From NCBI GenBank assembly GCA_027946375.1, contig JAPEUT010000027.1, positions 62,001 to 126,000 on the forward strand: a stretch of DNA of 64,000 bases, in the 5' to 3' direction. Positions 47,041 through 59,253 of the stretch are shown in pieces. How positions within the stretch are numbered: position 1 is the first letter of the stretch; every line of letters begins with the position of its first letter. A model generated the notes under the pieces. It saw nothing but the letters and a program-made list of their open reading frames with translations, did no database searches and had not been told where the DNA came from. This DNA is from Neodidymelliopsis sp. IMI 364377 (lineage: Eukaryota > Ascomycota > Dothideomycetes > Pleosporales > Didymellaceae). Made by a program: the position numbers and the translations under genes.

Positions 47041-50000
47041 CAACTGTTTAATCTGTCATAAAAAGCCATTGGAAAAGGATTAACAATGTCGAATTAGAAA
47101 CACGATCACCACGCAAAGCGATCAAGGGAACCCAGCGATTGTGCAACGCACTATGCTGCCATGTCAACGGCATTAGGCACATTAATATCGCTTCACGTTC
47201 CACTAGAGCTAGCTGGCGTGTAGCCCGCAAGCACTCCCCCACCGAGATCACGTCTGAACCAGTGCACCACATCACCAATTTCCTTCCGGATCATGACAGG
47301 CGAGCCGCCACCACACGTTCGAGGCTGAACGCACGTACCTCGTAATAGAGCAAAGCTTCGAACGGTTGGCACGTGTCCAACGAGTAGGCATAGATATACT
47401 GTATCAGTGCTCAAACAACCTGATGCAGGCCAGCGAGTGGATCAAGCAAATTCTGTCAAATCCGCTGCAGAACCTCTCTGCGTACGTCCTGAGACCGCGG
47501 TGCGCTACGATAGCCATACGAATGCGATTGAGGGACTGCGGCTGAAATTCGGTAGGAGCAGGTCTGTTGTTCGCTTACGCTGCCTTCGTTCTCGCGCTTG
47601 CGATCAGCAACGGACATCCTTACTGAGACTGTTGGACACGGGTTGCTCACGACGGATCGCACTATGCCCCACAGGGGATACCCTTTCAAACCTCCTGTTA
47701 CGGAAGAGGATTCAAGGATCCGGGTTTGCGATTCCACGCGAGGCGATCAGTAGGACAGTCAAGGGGTTTGTGAGAATAAAGGTCCAGGGTGTGTGAGAAC
47801 ACGCAGGTTGAAAATGAGTGACGGAGGATCAAGGATTCCAAAATTTGCAAACAGACATCTCTTGGCAGGCCAGCTGTTGGCGGAGCCGCATGGTGGCGTG
47901 ATGAGGAAGGGCTCTCTTCATTAGGAATCCGAGCTGAGTTGAAGTGTGGGGAAAATCAACGGAGCTAGGTTCAACTTGTGGCTACGCGCGCGATACTCGA
48001 GCGGCACGACGTGCCGTCCGGATCTAGGCCGGGTGCAAAGGCAATAGTCTCACTTTTCACCGTGCGTGGCTACCTCGTGGTCGTAAGTTAGACGCCTCAG
48101 TGGATCACGGACGGAAAATGTTCCGCTAATACCCCCGTCAAGCATCAAATAGCCAACCAGAGCTACAGCCTCGGTATGACTTAACTATTCAGCAGGAGAT
48201 GTCTGTCATTCGCTCTTTTCTGGCATGTTCGTTAAGCTGATGTCTGGGTTCACTCTTCAAGAAAAATGGGTCGCAGGTTAACGCACAATTTGAGGCGAGC
48301 TTGGGTTCACCTGGATGCTTAAGATCTCTCGTACGAACAAGTACTTTCCACGACTCACGACCCTAGATACGTTGTACGCGAGGAAAGCACCACGATGTAA
48401 GAACAATGGTTTAGAAATGCTACCATTGTCACATCCCGAGTTTAGGTCCCCGAAATCCTACCTCGTCCAAGCGACTTTCTCGATACCAGAGCTCCTCAAA
48501 CGCTCAGGCACGTAACCCAAGGGTACCATGAGCAATTGCCGCGATTTCACAGCCAAGACACAGAACCATGACGAGCCAGTGGCCAGTGTTGCGAGAACCC
48601 ACAACAGGCCCTTTCCCTACCTCAAGGGCCTCAGGCACGGCCGCTGCTTCAACGTGCAAGCTCCAGGGTGACTATCGTGTCATTGTGAACACCACAACTG
48701 ACCATCACGTTATGTCGCTTGTAGCGCATGGGGGACGAGTGGTGGCTTTTCGAGCAAGCCCTTGTTCGACGCAGTGTGATAGATCGCCATGAAACGGCCA
48801 GAACGACAGCCACATTGACTGAGACTGGACATGGATCACCCCCAGTAACAACCTGAGGACTTATGCACAGTGAGATTCGATCTAGATCTTCCGAATGAGC
48901 TCTGTTGTTTCCTCGGCTTTCGAAACGCAGAAAGTTTCAATGCAGTGAAGTTTGCTATGTTCATGGTGTTGTACTCATATCTGTGATGGGCAGGAGTCCC
49001 TCGTGGTCCTAATCATCGTGTTCACCTACGAAGATGCATGAGCCACTAACGGTAAGATATCATCTACACACACATCAAAGCCTCCAGGGAGTTGGAAAGT
49101 GCCGAGACCAGGACTGTACATGTTTTCCTTCCATCATGCCGAAAGAGCCAATCGTACACTACCCACAAAGTGCTCCTACAGCAAACCTCTCGTCCGCACA
49201 AGTGAACTCCGAGGCGACGCTGCAGTGCTCAGAAACTGTTAATCACAATGTTCTATCCATATTCCGTTGTCAACTCTTCAGTACGTGTTGTAGAAAATTT
49301 CAAGAAACAAATACGAACGATGCATCATCTTCTCCGTGTCGTTCAAATAAACGGCAATGAGTTTCACCCAGTCAAAACCAAATAGCACATGTCTATACCT
49401 ACCAGCCCCGATCTGCTCTTCTCCAGAAAAGCAAGTGACTTCGACCCTCGTATCTTTGAAAGAATGAACTATAGAGATCAATGGCTTTTTTAACAGATCT
49501 TGTGTCTGATGTTCCTGATTGTCGCTTTCCAAGGTGTTGTTCAATTAAGACCGCAAACTGTACCGCTGTTTTTTTTGTGCGGCGCGCTGAAGCGTGGTAT
49601 CGGCAGATGATCGTACAGAGAAATAATCAACTATATTAATAGAATCGTTCGACTGTTTTGATTTTGTTTTTTTGGGTTGGAGTGCGACAGAGTTCTTGGT
49701 TGTCGCAGCACTTGAGGCTGCGATACTTACCTTGCTCTGACTTAGAGATGTATGTGCTGTACGGGATTCTTTATTGAAATCAGTAGATTGAGTACCTTTG
49801 ACAGAATTTGTCGAAAGGAATAGAATTAATGAGCGTATTGGTTTATTGAATATAATTCATAGCTATCCTACACTACGGTCTCCTCTCTCTCTTTCGAAGT
49901 TTGCAGTTTCATGCCTCAGCCCTGAGGCTTTGAGTTCAGTCGTTATTCTCGTGTCGTTCGTGGTAATGCAATGACAACCCGATCCAGACTAGGTTGTAAT

Positions 50001-50137
50001 TACATGTACTGCCCAAGAGGGTGTGGACAGGGAGGCATGTAATAGTCGGGCCGATTATCTCGTAGTGTCGCGTGCCGCTTTATATTGTCGGCGCCCAGGC
50101 CGCGATTCTAAAGATGTGCTGAATGTGTAGCAATCAA

Positions 50138-51367
50138 TCAGATAAAGTCGTTGCCCCCGAAGCCGTTGAAAGGATTTGGCGGTCCCCCGAACCCTCCTCC
50201 ACCAGGGAATCTAGGGCCACCACTACGGTTGTCTCTCGGTGCACCGCCTGGTCCTATCGGATCGTAACGCGCACCAGGAGGTGCCATAGGGTCGTAACCC
50301 CCTTGCCCACCTTGCCCACGGAACAGAGGATCGTCGAATGTGGGATGCATGCCGCCTCCAAAGCCACCACCAGGACGCGGTATCCCAGGACCGAGATGAG
50401 GCCGAAGAGGATCATTTGGTCCTAGGCCTGGCGGGTATAGATCATCATGACCAATGCCTACTGGATACCGGTCGTCGCGCAACCCGCCGCGTGCTGGCCG
50501 ATTGACCTCGTACTCGTCTTCAAAACCAGGCATAGGTTCAGGAAGCGGTCTACCCGGTTGTCGTGGTATAGCTAAGGGATCGTTGAACGGATATGGTCGT
50601 GCAGGCTCGGGATCTTGTGGCTGTCGTGGGTTCGGTGGATGGGTAGGTCGCGGTGTTGAGTTGTCGTCTCTTGCTGGTCGGTCGTTCGAATTCGACGTGT
50701 CGTTGTCTTCGTAACCGGCTTTTTGTAGACTAGGGGCTAGTTTCTGAATGACTTTGATCTTGAGCAACGCGCCAAGGTCGTTCAGGCGACCTGACGATAT
50801 AAAAAGATCACCCAGCTTCTTTGCTGCATCCTCTGTCGAGGTGTCTTCTGGTATGCTCAATGGAAGCATGGATTCTGAGAGGTATTCTTCGGTCGTAACG
50901 TCGAAGTTCTTCGGTTTGTCATCACCAATGGCAATGGCAGAGACGGCTGCCTTGCCACCCAGCTTGTGTACATTGATATGGTACTCCATCGCCGACTGTG
51001 CGTGTGCGTATCGGAATGTGCATAGTGAAGAGGCGTTCCATGTGGTCGGTAGTGGGTTTGGGTTCTCGGCATCTGCATGTGCTTCTATGAGCGTCTGAGC
51101 ATGGAAATTTATTGGAGAGAGAGAGAGAATGGAAGTGTAACAGGCTGGAGGCCTGCATCGTGTTTCTGCTTACTCACCTGTCTTCACGTCTTCTCCTAGC
51201 CCTACTAGCCTAAAGCCCACTGCGAGCATTCCAGCGTGTACTGCGAGCGCGATTGCTTCGGTGCCGTTCTTCAGCTTCGAGTCTTCTCCTCTAGGCAGCG
51301 CCGTGGCCATGAAGAGCGAGAGGGACCCCGCGCTGAGCGGATTACCCGTTGTTGTGTCTGCGACCAT
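50138..51367 (-). CDS. PI31/Fub1-like proteasome regulator (PSMF1 family)
   Basis: Two exons (51367-51178 and 51084-50138) with a 93-nt intron (GTGAGT...TAG) give 378 residues. PI31 proteins bind 20S proteasomes and act in their inhibition or assembly (family knowledge; Fub1 in yeast). The N-terminal FP-like domain is visible: MVADTTTGNPLSAGSLSLFM, GTEAIALAVHAGMLAVGFRL, VGLGEDVKTEAHADAENPNP, then LPTTWNASS...CTFRYAHAQS and EYHINVHKLGGKAAVSAIAI. A helical linker follows (AAKKLGDLFISSGRLNDLGA). The C-terminal ~200 residues are Pro/Gly/Arg/Asp-rich, with DDLYPPGLGPNDPLRP, MHPTFDDPLFRG and the end FGGNDFI, typical of the PI31 C-terminal tail. ATG 51367 was chosen because it directly opens the conserved domain. 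An in-frame extension to 51493 has no similarity to the family. Confidence 0.9.
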
Positions 51368-51963
51368 GGTCTGAGAGTGTATTATAGAGTGGTTACGGTG
51401 ACTATGGTTGCCTATCAAGTGAGGAGTGGAGAAGAGAGTTCTAGATGTGGTTGCGAATAGATATGCGAAGGAGAGAGCTGCACAAGGCATCATCAGCTTG
51501 AGCTACGCTCGTCCAATGAGGTCAGAGGCGGGGCACGACAGGGCCATCCCTGCATGCGGCCCCATTCCGAATCTCACAACGTGCAGCTTGACAGGCAAAG
51601 CCGATCGATCTGCTGGCCTAATGCGCTGTGTAATATTGAATAGCACAACAACTTGTTTCTACAGCAGTTCACGATGCTGTCGCAGCGCACGCCTCAGAAT
51701 CACTCACGACCATGTTTGTTGCAAAACCATGACATCACTAGTTCCAATAGGCTGACATTGCAGAGGAAAAAGTAAAGTGTACCTCCACTAGCCCAAATGG
51801 TGGACGGTTGCAGGTAATGTGGATTAGACAAGTTTAGAAGGCGAATGTCGCTCAAGCCTTGGGGAATAATATGGTGGGTCAACGCCGGTGGCCATGCAAA
51901 ACAGTTATGAAAGGGCAAAGCAAGAATACAAGCCCAAAGGCAGCCGTGAGTCTTTCACAATCG
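51368..51963. other. intergenic between PI31 and ATG18
   Basis: 596 bp with both flanking genes on the minus strand. It contains the 3' region of ATG18 and the promoter of PI31. No additional gene or repeat was recognised. Confidence 0.45.
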
Positions 51964-53457
51964 CTAATCGGTGTAGTCCTGCATACTACTTGATGTAAGT
52001 TCGTTTGGTTCGAGGAGCCTTTCGATGTTAGTTTCTGGTCCCGGATGAACGATGAGCCGACTTACGAGTATTGCTTGAATAACGTGCCCTCGCCCCCTTT
52101 CTCCAAGTCAATGTTGAAGACATAGTAGTTGCCTTCGCTGGTGACTACCATGATCTGTGGTCCGTTATTGCTAAGTGCGACGACGGTCCTGATAGGCCCA
52201 GCTGAAGCACTATTCGCAGACTTGGGTACCTTGACCCACGCAAAGTCGCGTGACGGCTCCCAAATCTCAGCCACTGCGTTTGGTAAATATCCTCCAACAG
52301 TGGCAGCAAACGATTTGCCCACAGTTTGGGATGTGCGCCGAATCATGCTAGCGAAGGTTGGATTCAATGGTTTCCGCTCAGGAGTTGCGATGTCTCCTAC
52401 ACTGTCCCCAAATTCGTCCGGCACTTCCTCGCTAGCGCGACTGCTGCTACGTCCGCGAGGCCCTGACGATGACTTGGTGGGGCCAGAGGAGACACTGTTA
52501 CTCCGGCTTGTGTTGGGTGTACCGAGACGGAAGATGTGGACAGTTTCTGTTGCTGATGATACGCTGAGCAGTGTGGAAGTCGAGTTGAATGACATGCTGT
52601 ATATCCTGGCAGGAATGGATCCTCTCCGGAACTGGTACAGCTTTTGTGCGTCTGGAATCGAGAAAACGCGGATAATGGTGCCCTTCTCGGAGGCAGTCGC
52701 TAAGAGAGTTCCATCATTGTTGAGCGCGATGCATGATAGCGGGGAGTTATGTGCCTCTATCACGTTGACGGCCTCCATTTTTGTAGCATCGTATATGAGG
52801 ACTTCACCGCTAGTGGGAGCGACATGGTCTGATTTGGGCGGCGCGTGCGAGGGCGGTTGGAAGGTGGTCGGCGCGGCTTTTGTAGGGAGAGGGTATACGA
52901 GGTAGTTGTTCTCGGATGATGCGGAAAGGGCACATATTGCTGCGTCTGTCAGTATGTTGCGCTGCAAGTAAACGCATCGGACATACCGTTGGGGTTTGGT
53001 GATGTCTTCTCTGTCTTCAGCATCTGCATGTTGCTGATGTCGTAGATATAGAGCTCCGACTCAAGTACTACAACCAGTCTTTTCCTGTTTAGTCGCATTG
53101 CTAGGATCGCGGTACGAAAGGTCATCTCGCAGATGGTTGAGTGCCTCTGTGCATGGTTAGTACCAGGATTGGTGAAAACAAGTACAGACATGAAGGACCT
53201 TCGTATTTTGTATGCGCAGAACTCGTGGCGAGAGCGTCAGGGCAACCAGCGAGGTCGAGAAGAGCATCTCAAGGCTGGAGACATCGCCTTCACGAGACTC
53301 AGACTGCTTGTGGAAGGGGTCGGTGGTATAAGTGCGGTAGCCGTTGGTGGTACCTGCAGACGTTGTTAGAGGTGCACTCCAAGGTACCAAGGTGTCATTT
53401 ACCAACGCCTAAATGGCTGTGGTCCTGGTTGAACGTCACGAAATTCATCGACGCCAT
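51964..53457 (-). CDS. atg18: autophagy-related PROPPIN ATG18
   Basis: ATG18 is a seven-bladed beta-propeller that binds PI3P and PI(3,5)P2 in autophagy and vacuole homeostasis (family knowledge). Five exons (53457-53403, 53353-53199, 53146-52987, 52939-52066, 52018-51964) give 432 residues. The start is MASMNFVTFNQDHSHLGVGT. Blades follow with YTTDPFHK, LEMLFSTSLVALTL, NRKRLVVVLESELYIYDISN and LLATASEKGTIIRVFSIPDA. The lipid-binding FRRG motif lies in LYQFRRGSIPARIYSMSFN. A Ser-rich disordered loop (SSGPTKSSSGPRGRSSSRAS) occupies the usual place between blades. The last small exon adds LLEPNELTSSSMQDYTD. Intron 2 uses the weak donor GTCCTT, but the family reading QNTK then RHSTICEMTF is kept. 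ATG18 is divergent from PPM2. Confidence 0.95.
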
Positions 53458-53776
53458 TATGTTCGTTGCAGTATGTGTATTAGGTTGCGCGAGATATTGT
53501 TGATAACTACTGAGCTTGGGCTCCGATCAAAAGTTGCTGTCGTGCGCTATGGGCGACAGTAGGTAGCAGCGACAGGATACTGGAAGAAGTGAGGCAACGA
53601 GAGCGACATGTGTACGTTCGCGCAGTTACCGGCAGCCTTGGAGGCAATCGTCTGTGAGTGGTGATCACGGAGCGCATCGCGTGCACGGCAGGGATTAGCT
53701 AGCCCCGCCATCAGCCACACCATGTGGCTGTGACAACTCGTCAATTTTTGGCGACAGCGCTACCACAAGCATCGCA
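53458..53776. promoter_or_regulatory. shared divergent promoter ATG18/PPM2
   Basis: 319 bp between the two start codons must serve both genes. A CACACCATGTGGCTGTG near-palindrome lies near 53717-53733. No specific factor site is claimed. Confidence 0.5.
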
Positions 53777-56700
53777 ATGATGTCCGCCAAATTGAAGGCT
53801 AAGCCTCAGAAGAGCACAGTAAAGGGAAGTGGCCATCTTCGACCGAAGCAGGAGAAACGAGACGACGATATTATCCATGTAAGCGCTCTCACAATTCCAT
53901 CGACATATGCCACCACAGCACCAAGGACTCGCCTGACAGAACGCTTAGACGAATGACAGTAGTATTGTATCGAAGAGATGTGTTTCTAAGCTGTATCTTG
54001 GAGATGAACCAGATTACTATGAGCCATTTGCTCCAAAGTATGTCCGCCGCAACCCACTGATCAATCGTGGATACTGGCTGCGAATGCACGCCATAGAGCA
54101 GGTCGTTCGACGTTTCCTCGAGACTGATGACGGAACTAAGAAAGTAGTCGTGAATCTGGGCTGTGGATAGTGAGTAAGATACCTGCTGTCAGATCGTCGT
54201 GGAATTGAGCACTAAAGACCAAAAGCGACCCATTACCATTCCAGTTCTGGCATCGATATTCCACGCTCACCAAGGAAGCCACTTTTGTGGATGTGGACTA
54301 TCCACAACTGATCGACAAGAAAAGAGATGTAGAGTTCACCAACAGCCTGCTTCGAGATGTCTTGCTCAAGACGGGGCTACGCACGGCAGAAGCACCTGTC
54401 CGTGTAAAGAGTGACCAGTACATGGCTATAGGATGTGATCTCAGAGATCTCAAGCTACTCGAGCAAACTCTACGAGCTGAGCTGGACATTCCAAACTCGT
54501 CTATCTTGTTTGTTGCCGAAGTCAGTGTTACCTATATGCCGCTCATGGACGCCAACAAGCTCATACAATGGGCCAACACTTTCGAAAACTGTACGTCTGT
54601 TAATAAAGTACACCTCGGTTCTACACTAGCTAACGCTCCACAGCTCGCTTCTGCGTGCTGGAACAATATCTCCCACAAGGTCCAGACCACCCCTTCGCAC
54701 ATACTATGTTGACACACTTCGACAAATTGCATGCATCGATCAACTCCGTTGAGCAATACCAAACGCTAGCCCAACAGTCTTCAAGATTCATTGATGCGGG
54801 TTGGCCAAGGCTAGAGCTTGCTCGCAATCTGTGGGACCTGTGGTCTGACGATACCTTCACACCGCCATCCCTTCGAAAAAGAGTGGATGCCATCGAGCCC
54901 TTTGACGAATGGGAAGAATTCGCCTTGTTTGGAGGCCACTATTCTTTGCTAGTTGCATCAAACGCTAAGTTAGGAGCTACTGCTTCACTAGAAGCCAATA
55001 CAATTTCTACGGATGCACAGCACGGGTCCGGTCTTGCTAACCACGCAATCTCGGTACAGTCCTGGAAGCTACCAACGGACTCCGCATGGACGCCGCGGCG
55101 CTTCACAGCAGCGTTCTCCCTCAATGACGATACTGTTGCCGTCTACGGCGGACAGGGTCCGCAGAGCCGTTTATCAAGCGTTAGTGTGCTTCGTCGCGGT
55201 AGTGCGGATTACCAGATCCAGTCCGAATCTACGCTGCAGCCTCCAGCACGCATGTGCCATACAATCACACCGGTGGGCAAGGCTAATGCGCTGTTGATTG
55301 GCGGCCGCGCTTCTCCCTCCCAGGCTCTGGCGGACTGTTGGCTGATGGACCACGGTGTATGGTCTAAAGTAGAGGACCTCGCTATACCACGGTTCAGACA
55401 TTCTGCCGTTTCTGTGGGCGTGTCATGTGATATGTCTTACAACACAGGCGTTCTGGTGTTTGGCGGCAAGTCCAGCGACGGCGCAGTACTGAACGACTGG
55501 TTCCTGTGGACGCCCAACAACGGCTGGCACAGTATTCCCGTCGACGGTCCGTGTCCATCAGCACGTTTCGGTGCTGCAATATCTGCGATGGGTGCGGCAC
55601 AGTCTGCACAGACCCAGGGACTACTGATGGGTGGTATTGGCGCCTGCGGCACAGTCCTGAACGACGTCTGGGAGTGGACACTCTCAGGCACAGCGGAACC
55701 CCGACTAAGTTTCCGAGACATGACCAACGAAATCTGCAGCAGCCTGTCAAGCTCCAGTCATGCACGGATCGGTGCAAGTCTGGTGCCTTGGGGAGACGCG
55801 CTACTCCTTATTGGAGGTGTCTCAAAGCTGGGGATTGTCAGTTTAGCAGAAGAATTTGTGCTACTGACGCCCAGTGACACAGGGGTTATTATCGAGCACC
55901 CCAAGATCCATTTGCCTGCATATTGGCCATTGCTTGTCGGTGCAGGCATAAGCGCGGTCTCTCCAAACGAGATTGTAGTGGCGGGCGGTGGTGCCGTCTG
56001 CTTCTCCATGGGCAGTTTCTGGAATGAGCACTACCTTAGACTAACACCACCTGAGACATCAGAAGCGAAGCAGTGGCACGCACAACCCCCAAAAGTGGTC
56101 GGTATAACTCCACTGAAGTCAGCCAATCAGCAGGATGAACGTAAAGTTCAGCAGAAGAAGACAAAGAAGGTCACGAAAGGTCCAAAGTCCAAAAACGTGC
56201 CTCGAGTACAACTGAAGACCGCAAAAGACTTCGTTGCTCTAGTCGCTGCCTCGAAACCTGCTGTTGTCGAAGGTCTCAATATTGGTCCCTGCACGGAACT
56301 ATGGACGCTTGACTATCTGCAAGACAAGCTCGGCTCTGACCGTGAACTCGTAGTCCACGAATGCAGTACCTCAGCCATGACCTTCGGCACTAAGAACTTC
56401 ACCTATGTTAAACGGCCTATTTCCACTTTCTTCAGCAACATCGCATCCGGTTCCCCATCCTACCTACGTGCTATATCTTCTACCCAGCCAAACAAGCTAC
56501 CTACACGTCTAGAAGATGACTTTCCCGCCATCGCGTCAGACTTCCGAATTCCAGAGCTCTGCCGCGGCGTCATCAACGATACCACCTACCACAGTAGTCC
56601 TTTACGAATCAGTGGGCCAGTAAGCTTGTGGCTGCACTACGACGTGCATCCCAACATCCTCAGCCAGATCTCAGGCTCAAAGACACTAACCCTCTACCCA

Positions 56701-57132
56701 CCTGCCGATGTATCTCACCTCGCCTACCCACCAGGCGCATCATCTTCTTCCCTCCCGCTCTCCGCACTGACCCACAACCCGAAGCTCCACCCTCACGCTG
56801 CTGCCCTGGCGCCTGGCGACGTGCTCTTCATACCTCCAATGTGGAGCCATACTGCAACGCCGAATGAGGGGGAAAGTGTTGCGGTGAACGTGTTTTGGAA
56901 GGGGTTGGGTGACGAGACATACGCGGCAGGAAGAGATGTGTATGGGAATCGGGATTTGAAGGGGTATGAGAATGGGAGGAGGGATGTGGAGAAGATTGTC
57001 AGGGCTTTCAAGGGGTTACCGGAAGACATCAGTGAGTTTTACTTGCAGAGGTTGGCTGCGGAGGTGCTCGAGAGGGGAAAGAAGCAGAGCGCGAAGAAGA
57101 TTGAGGCAGACGGCGACGTGAACGGTGTATAA
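53777..57132 (+). CDS. ppm2: tRNA wybutosine-synthesizing protein PPM2/TYW4
   Basis: PPM2/TYW4 performs the last methylation and methoxycarbonylation of wybutosine at position 37 of tRNA-Phe (family knowledge). Four exons (53777-53878, 53949-54169, 54226-54590, 54644-57132) give 1,058 residues. The N-terminal leucine carboxyl methyltransferase-like domain (about 1-340) has VVVNLGCGYDPLPFQFWHRY, FVDVDYPQLIDKKRDV, SDQYMAIGCDLRDLKLLEQT and FVAEVSVTYM. A Kelch propeller follows (ALFGGHYSLL, VAVYGGQGPQ, NALLIGGRAS, VLVFGGKSSD, LLMGGIGACG, LLLIGGVSK). The C-terminal JmjC-like domain has LWLHYDVHPNIL (HxD) and MWSHTATPNEGESVAVNVFW (distal His). A Lys-rich linker joins the last two domains. MM at the start are both in frame. 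The stop lies 43 bp from the convergent DUF3176 stop. Confidence 0.95.
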
Positions 57133-57175
57133 TTATAATCTGATCTGAAACCCATGATGAATGTTATTTGTCCGA

Positions 57176-59253
57176 TCATCTTGAGAGCAGCTTCAATGTC
57201 CCAGTGCTGCCCTCAAGGCTAACGCTCGTCGATTTGGCGATGTCAATCATCTCCTGTTTACAAGTAGGCTTAGGCTTGTCGAAAATTTCAAAGTCGACCT
57301 CGCAGAACAGCGACGCCAAAATGGAGCTCTTCCACAATCGGTCATGCGTTACGTCGCGATTCTCTATCGCGACAAGTATCAAGAACACTCCTGTTAGTCC
57401 GATCATAGCAGCAGGGAATATGATCCAAGACCACCGTATATACATGCACGTGGTAGTGTACCACATCTTTCCTTCCACATATGCAGAGGGTCCTTCCTCG
57501 CCATGCGTCCGAATGAACATTGTCATTGCTTGGGCAATATCTCCCATCGTCCCGTCCACCGTAGCGAAACTCATGTTACCTTCTCGGTACAACCGAGTTA
57601 GCTGAATGGAGCCTTGAGTTCCTCCTCTACCGCTTCGGTTTAGTGTTTGGCCCGAGAAGATATCATTGAAGTAGGTGCCTATCCCTGCAGTCGACAGTGC
57701 ACCAATGGCCCACAAGCAGTCTGTAGGATAATACCATTGTGTGATATTCTTCGGTAAAGATAGATCGTTTGACAAAGAGATGTCGTTCAAGTTCTTGAAG
57801 AATTGTACGAGCCCAGGCCCAGGATTATTTGAACCATCGCATGGCTCTCGTACGCCATTGCGATATGTATGCGCTAGAGCCATCTTGTGAGAGTACCAGA
57901 ATTTATCTTTGTCGCCACCGACTGACCGTATCTCTTCATCTCCAAATTGAGCCAGATTTGGAGGAATTAGGACACTCTTCACTAAGTTCTCTTCCAACAC
58001 GGTTTTAGTGATGTTGATGCCGTATGTGTTTACGGCAGGGTAAAGGGAACAGTTGATAGCGGAGAACTCTGTGACTGTCGAGTTTGGTCTGAAGATCACA
58101 TACAGGGTAGCAATTGCACTGGATACATCGCTCAAGTACCCAACTGTGCTAGTGGCCAAAACAGTCGATTCTTGCTCCTCAATTCCTATGGAGTTTTGCC
58201 AACCACCAAGATCTAGCATTGTCCACGTAACGTTGGTGGGTGAGTACCTGGCAGAGGCGTTGCGTCTTTGAAGTTGTGCAGTTACATCTTTGCAAGTGTG
58301 GCCAATCGCTAGAGTTGAGAAGGATGATCCGTTGGTGGACGGGAAGGTGCAATTGCCAGTCTCACAACCTCGAGAAAGTATACCGGTCGTGTCTTTGACC
58401 GGCTGAATCAGACCAACGTTGAGTGCGTCGACCAATGGCTGATATCTGTCAGCGGATGTAGAAGCTAGCCTCTGTCCTGCGGCTGTGTAGTTGTTCGTTC
58501 TAGAGACAAGTACCGACGCAGTGTCGTCTTGCTGCAAACAATCTTTGAACTGAATCAGTTGCTGTGAGAAGAATCCAGTAAGCGACACTAAGATGGTTGC
58601 AATTGCTCCCAGGGCTGCAATATAGCTGGTTCGTGTGAGAATTCATCACTGAAGTTGGTCCCAAGCACTCACTAAGCCCGCCTTGATCTGAACTTGTACA
58701 AGAGTACAATCGATCCCCAAGGACCGCGACTGGCTGAATCGAAATACTCCATATCAGCGAGCTTCCTCGCTTTGCGGAACCATCGCCACTTAGACTGACT
58801 AATGCCTGTAATCTTTTAGCACTGGAAAACAGTCTACTAAGGATCAGTAGCGATACCTTCTGCAAGCACAAACCCAACACCGGCTCTCATAAGCAAAGAA
58901 AATAACGAGACAATTGAGTTAATAGTAACGAGCTGGGGCCAATCAGGAAGTCGTCTGTCTTGATGTGCTGCCAGAGTCATCACAAGACCTACAAGTGATA
59001 GCACCGAGAACAGATAGCTGAGCACTTCGGCAGTCCAGCTCTTTCTCCCCAACCACAAGAACGCATGCTTGAGCTGTGGCCAGCATGGTCGAGCTTTCCG
59101 TCCTTGCGTAGGAGCATGAGCTTCGCCAGCAACCTTTGAACTAGACGATGGAGTAACCGAAGATGTCGAAGCCGAAACATGCTTCAGCCTTGTGGGAGTG
59201 TTCTCTACACCGAAGTCGAGCAGTGGCCGTGCTAATGGTTCGGATCGCTCCAT
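57176..59253 (-). CDS. DUF3176 family membrane protein
   Basis: Three exons (59253-58857, 58805-58673, 58625-57176) with introns of 51 and 47 nt give 659 residues. An N-terminal Ser/Thr-rich segment is followed by membrane helices (EVLSYLFSVLSLVGLVMTLA and TINSIVSLFSLLMRAGVGFV), the conserved SQSKWRWF...FDSASRGPWGSIVLLY block, and a third helix (YYIAALGAIATILVSLTGFF). A large extracytoplasmic region has many N-glycosylation sequons (NCT, NGS, NAS, NVT, NCS, NIT, NRS) and paired cysteines (GCETGNCTFP). A last helix is WIIFPAAMIGLTGVFLILVA. The RGPWGS motif and the overall layout define the fungal DUF3176 family, whose function is unknown. The start ATG 59253 gives the expected hydrophilic front. 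Confidence 0.9.

Larger units (their letters stand above)
42825..50137. other. 7.3 kb tract without supportable genes
   Basis: Between the zinc-finger gene and PI31 I find only short frames on both strands (longest about 160 codons at 45660-46142) and no gene with domains, plausible introns or family features. Composition is near 50% GC by eye over most of its length, becoming AT-richer at 49.5-49.9 kb with T runs. A hairpin (45929-45950) and clustered inverted repeats (46968-47040) are listed separately. The tract may be old degraded repeat DNA, a region with non-coding transcripts, or fast-evolving genes that cannot be seen by eye. Confidence 0.6.

Noticed and set aside
47407..47796. 129-codon + strand frame in the gene-poor tract
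   Set aside because: Arg/Leu-rich reading with no domain, and frames on the other strand are equally open.
42825..50137. RIP-mutated transposon as explanation of the gene-poor tract
   Set aside because: By eye the tract is not strongly AT-rich and shows no transposase, reverse transcriptase or long terminal repeats; RIP indices would need computing.
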